DNA from: Luteibacter sp. OK325
Lineage (GTDB): Bacteria > Pseudomonadota > Gammaproteobacteria > Xanthomonadales > Rhodanobacteraceae
Reading direction: 5' to 3'
NCBI RefSeq assembly: GCF_003050935.1
Contig: NZ_QAOX01000002.1
Span: forward strand, 682,001 to 746,000
Length of the DNA stretch: 64,000 bases
Position numbers and translations under genes: made by a program. Shown here piece after piece: positions 8,452 through 16,720 of this stretch; within the stretch, counting starts at the first letter, position 1; every line of letters begins with the position of its first letter. The notes below the pieces were generated by a model, which did not search any database, was not told where the DNA came from, and saw only the letters and a program-made list of their open reading frames with translations.

Positions 8452-10662
8452 ATGGGCAGCTACCGATACAGGCGGTCATGGGGGAGCGCGTTGCTGACAA
8501 TCGGGGCCGGACTTCTGTCGGGCGGCCTGCTCGCCGCAACCGCCGCGCGCGACGCCATTCCCTACACATGGAACAGCGTGCGTATCGGTGGCGGTGGCTA
8601 CGTCAGCGGCCTTTCCTGCCACCCGCATGTGCAGGGCCTGTGCTATGCGCGCACCGATGTCGGCGGCGCATACCGATGGGACGCGACAGCCAAACGCTGG
8701 ATACCGCTCACCGACTGGATCGATGCGGACGATTTCAACCTGGCAGGCATCGACAGCCTCGCACTCGATCCCTCCGACCCCGAGCGGCTCTACCTGGCCG
8801 CCGGCACTTACACGACGGAGAAGGTCGGCAACGGCGCGATCCTCCGTTCCGACGATCGCGGGGCGACGTTCCAGCGCACCGATCTGCCTTTCAAGCTCGG
8901 TGGTAACGAACTGGGGCGAGGCAACGGCGAACGCTTGTCCGTGAATCCCGCCGATGGCCACCAGCTCATGTTCGGCTCCCGCGGAGCCGGTCTGTGGCGC
9001 AGCGACGACCGCGGCGCCACCTGGGCGCACGTCGACAGCTTTCCCGCCGTCGCCACGGCCCTGTCGTCCACGGCGGCGAATAGCTGGCGCCGGCAATCCA
9101 TCGGCATCGTTTTTACCGTCTACGACACGGCGACCATCTATGCCGGTGTGTCGACACGCGAAACCTCCGTGTTCGAATCCCGCGACGGCGGAAAGGCATG
9201 GAAACCCGTCCCAGGACAGCCGACCGGCCTGCGCCCGACCCATATGCGTGCCGACGGTCGCGGCGGCTGGTACCTGACCTATGGGGATGAACCCGGTCCG
9301 GACAGCATGAACGACGGCGCGATATGGCATTACCAGCCGTCGAATCACGCCTGGACGGATGTGACGCCGATTCCGCGCGATGACAAGCCCAGCGGTTTCG
9401 GCTGGGGAGATATCGCTGTCGACATGAAGAACCCTGCCCGTTTGCTGGCGAGCACGCATGCCCACTACAAGCCGGCCAACGACCTGTTGTTTCGAAGCAC
9501 CGATGCCGGCAAGCACTGGACGGAGGTGTTCGCCCGCTCCGACTTCGAACACGACACCGCTACCTGGACCCGCGATCACGTGCCGCATTGGATGACCACG
9601 GTCGTCATCGACCCGTTCGACAGTGATCACGCGATGTTCGTCACCGGCTACGGTATCTGGGCCTCGCGAAACCTGCAGGCCTTTGACAGTGGGGCGCGGG
9701 TGTCATGGTGGTTCCAGGACGAAGGTCTCGAGGAAACCGTACCGCTCGGACTGGTGAGTCCCGCCAAAGGTCCGCCACTCATCAGCGCCGTAGGCGACCT
9801 TGACGGGTTTCGTCATGACGACTTGACCCGTGCGCCGCTGCAGCTCGCCGGTCCGCCGCGCTACATGAACTCCGAAAGCATCGATGTCGCGGGCCAGGCA
9901 CAAGACATCGTCGTTCGCGCAGGACGCATCCGCGGAACGCCCACGGCGGTGCGTGCGGCTTACTCCACGGATGGCGGTCAGTCGTGGCAAGCCTTCGCCA
10001 GCGAACCCGCGGACGGCGACGGCGCAGGAAGCATCGCCGTCGCCGCCGACGGTGCCTCCGTTCTATGGATCCCCAAACAGGCGAACGCCGCGTGGTTGAC
10101 CGTCGACCACGGGGTGCACTGGACGCGGGTCGCCGGTGTACCGGCAAGCTCACGCGTTTTTGCCGACCGCGTCGATCCGAAACGCCTCTACGCATGGTCG
10201 GCGACGGACAGCCAGCTCTACATCAGCCGCGATGGGGGCCGTCGGTTTACGGCCCTTACCGGCAGCCTCGCCGCCGCAGTGGTGGGCGAAGCCGGCGAGG
10301 CATTCGCTGCACCGGGCAGAGCCGGTGACCTGTGGTTCGCCAGCCCGGCTCATGGACTCATTCACGGGAACAGTGACGGCCGACTGATCGGCCGTGCTCC
10401 GCATATCGATGTCGCCGACTCGCTGGGTTTCGGCAAGCCGGCATCTGGAAGCACCACGCCCACGTTGTTCGTCGCCGGTAAGCGCGAAGGAAAACGCGGT
10501 CTCTATCGCTCGACCGACAACGGTGCGAGCTGGGTAAGACTCAATGACGACGCACACCAGTTTGGACGCATTGGCCACGTCACCGGCGATCCGCGCCTCT
10601 TCGGACGCGTGTACTTCGCCACGGGAGGCCGGGGAATCTTCTATGGCGATGAACGCAACTAA
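8452..10662 (+). CDS. GH74 xyloglucanase, secreted
   Basis: 736 aa with an N-terminal hydrophobic signal. The mature start (YTWNSVRIGGGGYVSG) and ARTDVGGAYRW are typical of GH74, a two-propeller family cutting the beta-1,4-glucan backbone of xyloglucan with inversion. Several Asp-box repeats (S-x-D-x-G-x-T/S-W) occur, for example RSDDRGATF, RSDDRGATW and RSTDAGKHW. Likely catalytic pair: D69 in RTDVGG and D387 in VVIDPFD, by analogy with characterised members. It makes the first cut on the polymer, outside the cell or at the surface. Whether it acts endo or at chain ends cannot be decided here. It overlaps the next gene by 20 nt. Confidence 0.93.
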   Translation: MGSYRYRRSWGSALLTIGAGLLSGGLLAATAARDAIPYTWNSVRIGGGGYVSGLSCHPHVQGLCYARTDVGGAYRWDATAKRWIPLTDWIDADDFNLAGIDSLALDPSDPERLYLAAGTYTTEKVGNGAILRSDDRGATFQRTDLPFKLGGNELGRGNGERLSVNPADGHQLMFGSRGAGLWRSDDRGATWAHVDSFPAVATALSSTAANSWRRQSIGIVFTVYDTATIYAGVSTRETSVFESRDGGKAWKPVPGQPTGLRPTHMRADGRGGWYLTYGDEPGPDSMNDGAIWHYQPSNHAWTDVTPIPRDDKPSGFGWGDIAVDMKNPARLLASTHAHYKPANDLLFRSTDAGKHWTEVFARSDFEHDTATWTRDHVPHWMTTVVIDPFDSDHAMFVTGYGIWASRNLQAFDSGARVSWWFQDEGLEETVPLGLVSPAKGPPLISAVGDLDGFRHDDLTRAPLQLAGPPRYMNSESIDVAGQAQDIVVRAGRIRGTPTAVRAAYSTDGGQSWQAFASEPADGDGAGSIAVAADGASVLWIPKQANAAWLTVDHGVHWTRVAGVPASSRVFADRVDPKRLYAWSATDSQLYISRDGGRRFTALTGSLAAAVVGEAGEAFAAPGRAGDLWFASPAHGLIHGNSDGRLIGRAPHIDVADSLGFGKPASGSTTPTLFVAGKREGKRGLYRSTDNGASWVRLNDDAHQFGRIGHVTGDPRLFGRVYFATGGRGIFYGDERN

Positions 10663-12598
10663 TCGAAGGCTCGCGCCGCTTGCCGGGGCGTGCCTGCTGT
10701 TCTGCCTGCCCATGGTCGCCCATGCGCAGCTCGACCTCCCACTGGTCTACACCAACGGTGCCGTTCTTCAACGCGACCAGCCCATGCATGTCCTGGGCTG
10801 GTCGACGCCCGGATCGACCGTGCGTGCCACCTTCGACGGAAAATCGGCCAGGGCGAACGCAGGGTCCGACGGTCACTTCGACATCGCCCTCCCCGCGCAC
10901 AAGGCCGGCGGCCCGTACGTCCTCACCGTCGACAACGGCAAGGAGCACCGCGATATAAGCGACGTTCTCGTCGGCGACGTCTGGCTCTGCTCCGGTCAGT
11001 CGAACATGGAATTCATGGTGTTGCAGACACGCGATGCAACCCGTGAAATCGCCAACGGCACCGACCCCGCCATCCGCCACTTCAAGATCCCCAATTCATG
11101 GGCGGCCACGCCCGACGAGCATCTTGCCGGCGGCGAGTGGGCTGCCGCGTCACCCGCGACCGTCGGCAGGTTTTCCGCCGCATGCTGGTTCTTCGCACGC
11201 GAGATGAAGGCGAAGAGCGGCGTGGCGCAAGGCCTGATCAACAGCACCTGGGGCGGAAGCCGCATCGAAGCGTGGATGAACGCGTCTAGCGCGGGGGTTC
11301 GCGCCGAGGATGTCGCCGCGCACATGAAGCAGATGGACGCCGACGAACAGGTCAAGACGGACGAAACGCGCCAACACCTCGCTCGCTGGGACCAGACCAC
11401 ACCGCCTGGCGGAACGACGTGGGCTTTGCCCGATCTGGACACGAAAGACTGGGTGCCAATTAACGTCCCCGGCTACTGGGAAGACCAGGGCTATTACGGC
11501 ATGGACGGCACGGCGTGGTATCGCACCACGTTCACGCTGTCGGCACGGCAGGCGGCCAAAGGCATCACGCTCGGTCTCGGCACGATCGACGATTCCGACA
11601 CCAGCTTCGTCAATGGAACGCAGGTCGGCGCAACGCAGGCCCGATGGAACGATATACGTGCCTATCGCGTCGCACCCGGGAATCTCCATGCGGGGACGAA
11701 CACGATTGCCGTCAAGGTCGAGGACCTCGCAAACAACGGTGGCATCTACGGCGATGCAAACCTGCTTTACATCCAGACATACGACGGTGAAAAGCACCCG
11801 CTGAAAGGACCGTGGCTGTTCCACCCGGATGCCGTCACGGTAACCGCCACCACAGGACGAAACGAGCTCGCAACGCTGCTCTACAACAAGATGATCCACC
11901 CGATCGTCGGCTACCCGCTGCGCGGCGTGCTCTGGTACCAGGGTGAAGCGAACGCCAATCCACGTGAGGCGCTCGCTTACCGTGAACAGTTCGCGGGCCT
12001 GATCCGCCAGTGGCGAGGCGAGTGGAAGCAACCCGCCCTGCCCTTCGTCTGGGTGCAGCTGGCCAACTGGATTTCCGGCATCGACACCGCCGATGAGAGC
12101 CCGTGGGCCGAACTGCGCGAATCGCAATCGGCGAACCTGGCGCTACCGGCGACCGCTGAGGCCGTCATCATCGACATCGGCAATCCGAAAGACATCCACC
12201 CGACGAACAAGCAGGATGTCGGGCATCGACTTGCGCTCGCCATGCGCCATGCAGCGTTCGGCGACACCGCTACGTGGTCGGGTCCGCGCTATCGCAATCT
12301 GAAGATCGACGGCGCGAACGCCATCGTGGGTTTCGACCTGTATGGCGGGCAGCTCGCCGTCCGCGGCGGTGGCCTTCCCGAAGGTTTCGAGGTCGCGGGT
12401 GACGACCAGCACTTCCACCCTGCCACGGCACGCATCGAAGGCAGCAGCATCGTCGTTTCCAATGCCGAGGTCGGCCATCCGGTCGCCGTACGTTACGGCT
12501 GGAGCGACAACCCCGAACACGCCAACGTGACGAATGAGCAAGGCCTGCCCGCCTCGCCATTCCGTACGGAAGGCGCGATCCAACGGAGTACCCCATGA
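10643..12598 (+). CDS. SGNH acetylesterase, CE20-like (xyloglucan acetylesterase)
   Basis: 651 aa. The start at 10643 fits GGGGAA 6 nt upstream and puts a signal peptide (ending VAHAQ) at the N-terminus; the gene overlaps the GH74 3' end by 20 nt. It has the sialate O-acetylesterase/SGNH layout: CSGQSNMEFM (nucleophile S120), GGSRIEAWM, WYQGEANA, and DIHPTNK with D517 and H519. A beta-jelly-roll segment (about residues 250-375, with WYRTTFTLS and GTNTIAVKVED) interrupts the hydrolase fold, as in CE20 xyloglucan acetylesterases of Xanthomonas. It would remove acetyl groups from side-chain galactose so that GH35 can act. Substrate is inferred from context; other O-acetyl glycans are possible. 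Confidence 0.85.
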   Translation: MAMNATNRRLAPLAGACLLFCLPMVAHAQLDLPLVYTNGAVLQRDQPMHVLGWSTPGSTVRATFDGKSARANAGSDGHFDIALPAHKAGGPYVLTVDNGKEHRDISDVLVGDVWLCSGQSNMEFMVLQTRDATREIANGTDPAIRHFKIPNSWAATPDEHLAGGEWAAASPATVGRFSAACWFFAREMKAKSGVAQGLINSTWGGSRIEAWMNASSAGVRAEDVAAHMKQMDADEQVKTDETRQHLARWDQTTPPGGTTWALPDLDTKDWVPINVPGYWEDQGYYGMDGTAWYRTTFTLSARQAAKGITLGLGTIDDSDTSFVNGTQVGATQARWNDIRAYRVAPGNLHAGTNTIAVKVEDLANNGGIYGDANLLYIQTYDGEKHPLKGPWLFHPDAVTVTATTGRNELATLLYNKMIHPIVGYPLRGVLWYQGEANANPREALAYREQFAGLIRQWRGEWKQPALPFVWVQLANWISGIDTADESPWAELRESQSANLALPATAEAVIIDIGNPKDIHPTNKQDVGHRLALAMRHAAFGDTATWSGPRYRNLKIDGANAIVGFDLYGGQLAVRGGGLPEGFEVAGDDQHFHPATARIEGSSIVVSNAEVGHPVAVRYGWSDNPEHANVTNEQGLPASPFRTEGAIQRSTP

Positions 12599-14193
12599 AA
12601 CGAAGCACACTGACCAGCGCGCTGCTGATTTCACTGGCGACCTGCGCCACCAGCTGGGCCAGCGACACGCCGCGCGTGGTGAGCGAACAAGGACGCCATG
12701 CGCTGATGGTCGACGGCAAACCGTTCCTCGTCCTCGGTGCACAGGTGAACAACTCAAGCGCATGGCCCGCGATGATGGGCAAAGTCTGGCCTGCGATCGA
12801 GCAACTGCATGCCAATACCGTGCAGGTTCCCATCGCATGGGAGCAGATCGAGCCGACCGAAGGCCGTTACGACTTCAGCTTCCTCGACACCCTGGTTAAC
12901 CAGGCACGCGAGCACAACGTTCGCCTCGTGTTGCTGTGGTTCGCCACGTGGAAGAACAACGGTCCGAACTACGCACCCGCCTGGGTGAAGCTCGATAACA
13001 GCCGTTTCCCGCGCGTGATCAATCGCGATGGCAAGACCCTGGGATCGCTATCACCCCATGCTCCCGCCACGCTGGACGCCGACCGCACGGCCTTCGTCGA
13101 GTTGATGAAGCACCTGCGCGATATCGACGGCGACCGCCACACCGTCATCATGATGCAGGTGGAGAACGAATCGGGTACCTACGGTACCGACCGCGACCAC
13201 TCACCGACGGCCGACAAGCTCTTCGCAGGCGCGGTGCCCGATGCCCTGCTGAAGCGCGACGGAAAGAAGCCCGGCACCTGGCAGCAGGTTTACGGTGCCG
13301 ATGCGGCAGAGTTCTTCCACGCCTGGTCGGTCGCCCACTACATCGAGCAGGTCGCCCATGCAGGCAAGGCGGTGTACGAACTTCCCATGTACGCCAACGC
13401 GGCCCTGCGCGATCCGTTCAAACCCGGGCCGCCGGGTGGCTACTCCAGCGGCGGTCCCACCGACAACGTGCTCGATGTGTGGAAGACGGCGGCACCCTCG
13501 CTCGACCTGCTGGCTCCGGATATCTACATGCCGGACTACGAACGCTATACCGCCGTGCTCGATCGCTACGCCCGTCCGGATAATGCCCTGTTCGTCGCCG
13601 AAACCGGCAATGCGAAGCCGTATGCGCGCTATGTGTTCGCCGCGCTGGGCGAGCGGGCCATCGGCTTCTCGCCATTCGGCATGGACTTCACCGGCTACTC
13701 GAACTACCCGCTCGGCGCCCGCAAGGTCGACAGCGAGACGATCGACGCCTTCGCCGACAACTACAAGCTGATCGAACCCCTGGCCGGCGTACTCGCCGAG
13801 CTGTCCTGGCAGGGCAAGGTCTGGGGCGTGGCCGAACCGGTCGACCGGCACACCCAGGATATCGACCTGGGCGCCTGGTCAGCACACATCGGCTACGGCC
13901 AGCCGCAGTTCGGTGTCGATCCGGCGCCCGGCAATGCCGAACCCGTCGGCGGCGTGCTGATCGGCCAGATCGGCAAGGACGAGTACCTCGTCACCGGCCG
14001 CCAGGCCCGCGTGAACTTCGGCAACGGCAAAGCCGACGCGCGGCGCAACTTCATGCTTGCGCGCGTCGAGGAAGGCCATTACGAGAACGGCCGCTGGGTG
14101 TTTGATCGCCTGTGGAACGGCGACCAGACCGACTACGGCCTCAACTTCACCGACGTGCCGCAGGTGCTGCACGTCAAGCTCGCTACGTTCTGA
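12595..14193 (+). CDS. GH35 beta-galactosidase, periplasmic
   Basis: 532 aa; its ATG overlaps the esterase stop by 4 nt (ATGA), implying translational coupling. Signal peptide ending near SWAS. The TIM barrel carries QVENESG (acid/base E192) and LFVAETGN (nucleophile E336). The C-terminal part resembles the DUF5597 region found in this GH35 group. The short form and its neighbours match the xyloglucan-type beta-galactosidase of Cellvibrio japonicus (Bgl35A), which removes galactose from XLXG-type oligosaccharides. It acts after defucosylation and deacetylation and before GH31. Export signal and context put it in the periplasm. Confidence 0.92.
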   Translation: MKRSTLTSALLISLATCATSWASDTPRVVSEQGRHALMVDGKPFLVLGAQVNNSSAWPAMMGKVWPAIEQLHANTVQVPIAWEQIEPTEGRYDFSFLDTLVNQAREHNVRLVLLWFATWKNNGPNYAPAWVKLDNSRFPRVINRDGKTLGSLSPHAPATLDADRTAFVELMKHLRDIDGDRHTVIMMQVENESGTYGTDRDHSPTADKLFAGAVPDALLKRDGKKPGTWQQVYGADAAEFFHAWSVAHYIEQVAHAGKAVYELPMYANAALRDPFKPGPPGGYSSGGPTDNVLDVWKTAAPSLDLLAPDIYMPDYERYTAVLDRYARPDNALFVAETGNAKPYARYVFAALGERAIGFSPFGMDFTGYSNYPLGARKVDSETIDAFADNYKLIEPLAGVLAELSWQGKVWGVAEPVDRHTQDIDLGAWSAHIGYGQPQFGVDPAPGNAEPVGGVLIGQIGKDEYLVTGRQARVNFGNGKADARRNFMLARVEEGHYENGRWVFDRLWNGDQTDYGLNFTDVPQVLHVKLATF

Positions 14194-14204
14194 AGGAAGG
14201 CACG

Positions 14205-16718
14205 ATGCTGAAGAAAGCACTTACCGTCGCGTTACTGACGGGACTCGCCGCGGGTTCGGCGGTCGCACAGATCGCCTCCGTCGACGACACAGCGGTGGAT
14301 CGGCGTGTCGACGCCATGCTCGGCAAACTGACTCTCGAACAGAAGGTATCCCTGCTCGGCGGCGTGGAGAATTTCTATGTCCGTCCGGTTCCCGAGATCG
14401 GCCTGGCGAAGCTCACCATGTCCGACGGCCCGTTCGGCGTTCGCGCGCCCGGCCCATCGACGGCTTATGCCGCGGGAATCGGCCTTGCCGCGAGCTTCGA
14501 TCCTGAACTGGCCCAGCGCGTCGGCACGGCCATGGGCCGCGATGCGCGCGCCCGCGGTGTGAACTTCCTGCTCGGCCCTGGCGTGAACCTCTATCGGGCG
14601 CCGCAGAACGGCCGCAACATGGAGTACTACGGCGAAGATCCACTGCTGGCTGGCAGGATCGCCGTCGGGCTGATCAAAGGTGTACAGGGCGAAGGCGTCG
14701 TCGCCACCGTGAAGCATTTCGCGGCGAACAACTCCGAGTACGACCGCCGCCACCTCGACACCGTCATCGACGAGCGCACCCTGCGCGAACTCTACCTTCC
14801 CGCGTTCGAGATGGCCGTCAAGGAAGGCCACGTCGGCGCGGTGATGACCAGCTACAACCTCGTCAACGGCAATTATCTCTCCGAAAACAAACCCATCAGC
14901 CACGACATCCTCAAGGGCGAATGGGGTTTCCGCGGCATGCTGATTTCCGACTGGGAGGCAACCCACGACGGCATCAAGGCGTTCCAGGCCGGGCTCGATC
15001 TGGAGATGCCGGCCGCCACGGCGATGAAACCGGAGACGATACTTCCGGCGCTGCGTGACGGCCGCCTGACCGAAGCCGCCCTGGACGACAAAGTCCGCCG
15101 CATCCTGCGCACCGCCGCGCGCTTCGGCTTCCTCGACCGGGACCAGAAAGACAGCACGCTGCCCCTGTTCGACCCACAGAACAACAAAGCCGCGCTGGAC
15201 TCCGCGCGCGAAGCACTCGTTCTTCTCAAGAACGACAAGGTCCTTCCGCTCGACGCAAACACCATCCACACGATCGCCGTCATCGGACCGGCCGCCCATC
15301 CGGGCAGCGCCAGCGCGGGCGGCAGCTCGCATATCGACACCTTTCGTACGCAGAGCATCCTGACCGGCCTGACCGATCGCCTGGGCGGCAAGGTTCGCGT
15401 GCTCTACGCCCGGGGCCTGCCCTCCCCCGAGCAGGTCTTCAAGCAGGAAGCCTTCGTCACCACGAACGGCACGCCCGGATTGAAACGCGAGACCTTCGCC
15501 AACGCCAACTTCGACGGCAAGCCCACGGCCAGCGATGTGGACGGCAAGATCGACCAGTGGAAGCCGGAACTGTGGACCACGCCCGCCGTCGACCGGACCA
15601 GCATCCGTTGGAGCGGCCGTTTCGTACCGAAGACGTCCGGCCGCTTTCTGTTCCTGTCCGCCGCCGCGAGCAAGGACACGTACACCCTGTTTATCGACGG
15701 CAAGCCTGTCACGACGCAGCCGGAGCGTGAGGGCCAGGCGCCGCTGTACGCGACGGTCGAGCTTCAGGCAGGCAAGGCCGTCGACATTCGCCTCGATTAC
15801 AAGCCGGACGTCAGCTATAGCCGCATGGGCCTGGGCGTGGTGTCGCTCGACGAGCTGATCTCCGCCGATGCACGCAAGATTGCCGCATCGGCCGACGCCG
15901 CCGTCGTGGCTGTCGGTTTCGATCCCACCTCGGAAAGCGAAGCTTACGATCGCACCTTCGATCTGCCGTGGGGCCAGGAAGCCCTGATCGAAGCGGTGGC
16001 CAAGGCCAATCCCAGAACGGTCGTTACCGTCACGTCCGGTGGCGCGTATGCCACGGACCGCTGGCTCGCCAAGGTCCCCGTGCTGTTGCAGAACTGGTAC
16101 CCCGGCCAGGAAGGCGGGCAGGCTATCGCGGAAGTCCTTTTCGGCGATCGCGCGCCCGAAGGCAAGCTACCCATCAGTTTCGAACATCGCTTCGCCGATA
16201 ACCCGGTCCACGACTTCTATGACGCGCCCGCCCATCCTGCTGGCACCAACCCCACCGTCAAGTACGGTGAAAGCGTGTTCCTCGGTTATCGCTGGTATAC
16301 GAGCAATCCAGGCAAGGCGCAGCCGCTTTATGCCTTCGGCTACGGCCTGACCTATACGAGCTTCCGTTTCGCCAACCTGACGCTGTCCGCGACGCAGGCC
16401 CATGCGGGCGACAGCATCACGGTCGATGTCGATGTCACCAACACCGGTTCACGCGATGGCGCGGACGTGGTGCAGGTCTACGTCGGCGATCCGTCGGCGA
16501 AGGTCGCCCGTCCGGCGAAGGAGCTCAAGGGGTTCGAGAAAGTACGACTGGCTCCCGGCCAGACGCGACATGTCTCGCTCACCCTCGACCGCCGCGCCTT
16601 CGCTTACTACGACGTAAAACGCCACGACTGGCAGATCGACACCGGCCGCTTCAAGGTCTATGTCGGCGACGCCTCTGACCATACGCCGCTCGCGGCTGAC
16701 CTTACGCTCGGAAACTGA
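14205..16718 (+). CDS. GH3 beta-glucosidase with PA14 domain
   Basis: 837 aa; ATG at 14205 with GAAGGAAGG upstream, 11 nt after the GH35 stop. The frame extends further upstream, but only this start gives a signal peptide (ending SAVAQ). Domains: GH3 N-terminal barrel with KHFAANNSE and ISDWEATHDG (nucleophile D249); the alpha/beta domain with an SEAYDR segment (expected acid/base E579); a PA14 insertion at about 422-540 (GRFLFLSAAASKDTYTLFID); and a C-terminal fibronectin-III-like domain. It would release glucose from the unwrapped cello-oligosaccharide backbone. PA14 probably shapes the active-site rim or binds sugar, as in the yeast-type PA14 beta-glucosidases. Confidence 0.92.
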   Translation: MLKKALTVALLTGLAAGSAVAQIASVDDTAVDRRVDAMLGKLTLEQKVSLLGGVENFYVRPVPEIGLAKLTMSDGPFGVRAPGPSTAYAAGIGLAASFDPELAQRVGTAMGRDARARGVNFLLGPGVNLYRAPQNGRNMEYYGEDPLLAGRIAVGLIKGVQGEGVVATVKHFAANNSEYDRRHLDTVIDERTLRELYLPAFEMAVKEGHVGAVMTSYNLVNGNYLSENKPISHDILKGEWGFRGMLISDWEATHDGIKAFQAGLDLEMPAATAMKPETILPALRDGRLTEAALDDKVRRILRTAARFGFLDRDQKDSTLPLFDPQNNKAALDSAREALVLLKNDKVLPLDANTIHTIAVIGPAAHPGSASAGGSSHIDTFRTQSILTGLTDRLGGKVRVLYARGLPSPEQVFKQEAFVTTNGTPGLKRETFANANFDGKPTASDVDGKIDQWKPELWTTPAVDRTSIRWSGRFVPKTSGRFLFLSAAASKDTYTLFIDGKPVTTQPEREGQAPLYATVELQAGKAVDIRLDYKPDVSYSRMGLGVVSLDELISADARKIAASADAAVVAVGFDPTSESEAYDRTFDLPWGQEALIEAVAKANPRTVVTVTSGGAYATDRWLAKVPVLLQNWYPGQEGGQAIAEVLFGDRAPEGKLPISFEHRFADNPVHDFYDAPAHPAGTNPTVKYGESVFLGYRWYTSNPGKAQPLYAFGYGLTYTSFRFANLTLSATQAHAGDSITVDVDVTNTGSRDGADVVQVYVGDPSAKVARPAKELKGFEKVRLAPGQTRHVSLTLDRRAFAYYDVKRHDWQIDTGRFKVYVGDASDHTPLAADLTLGN

Positions 16719-16720
16719 TC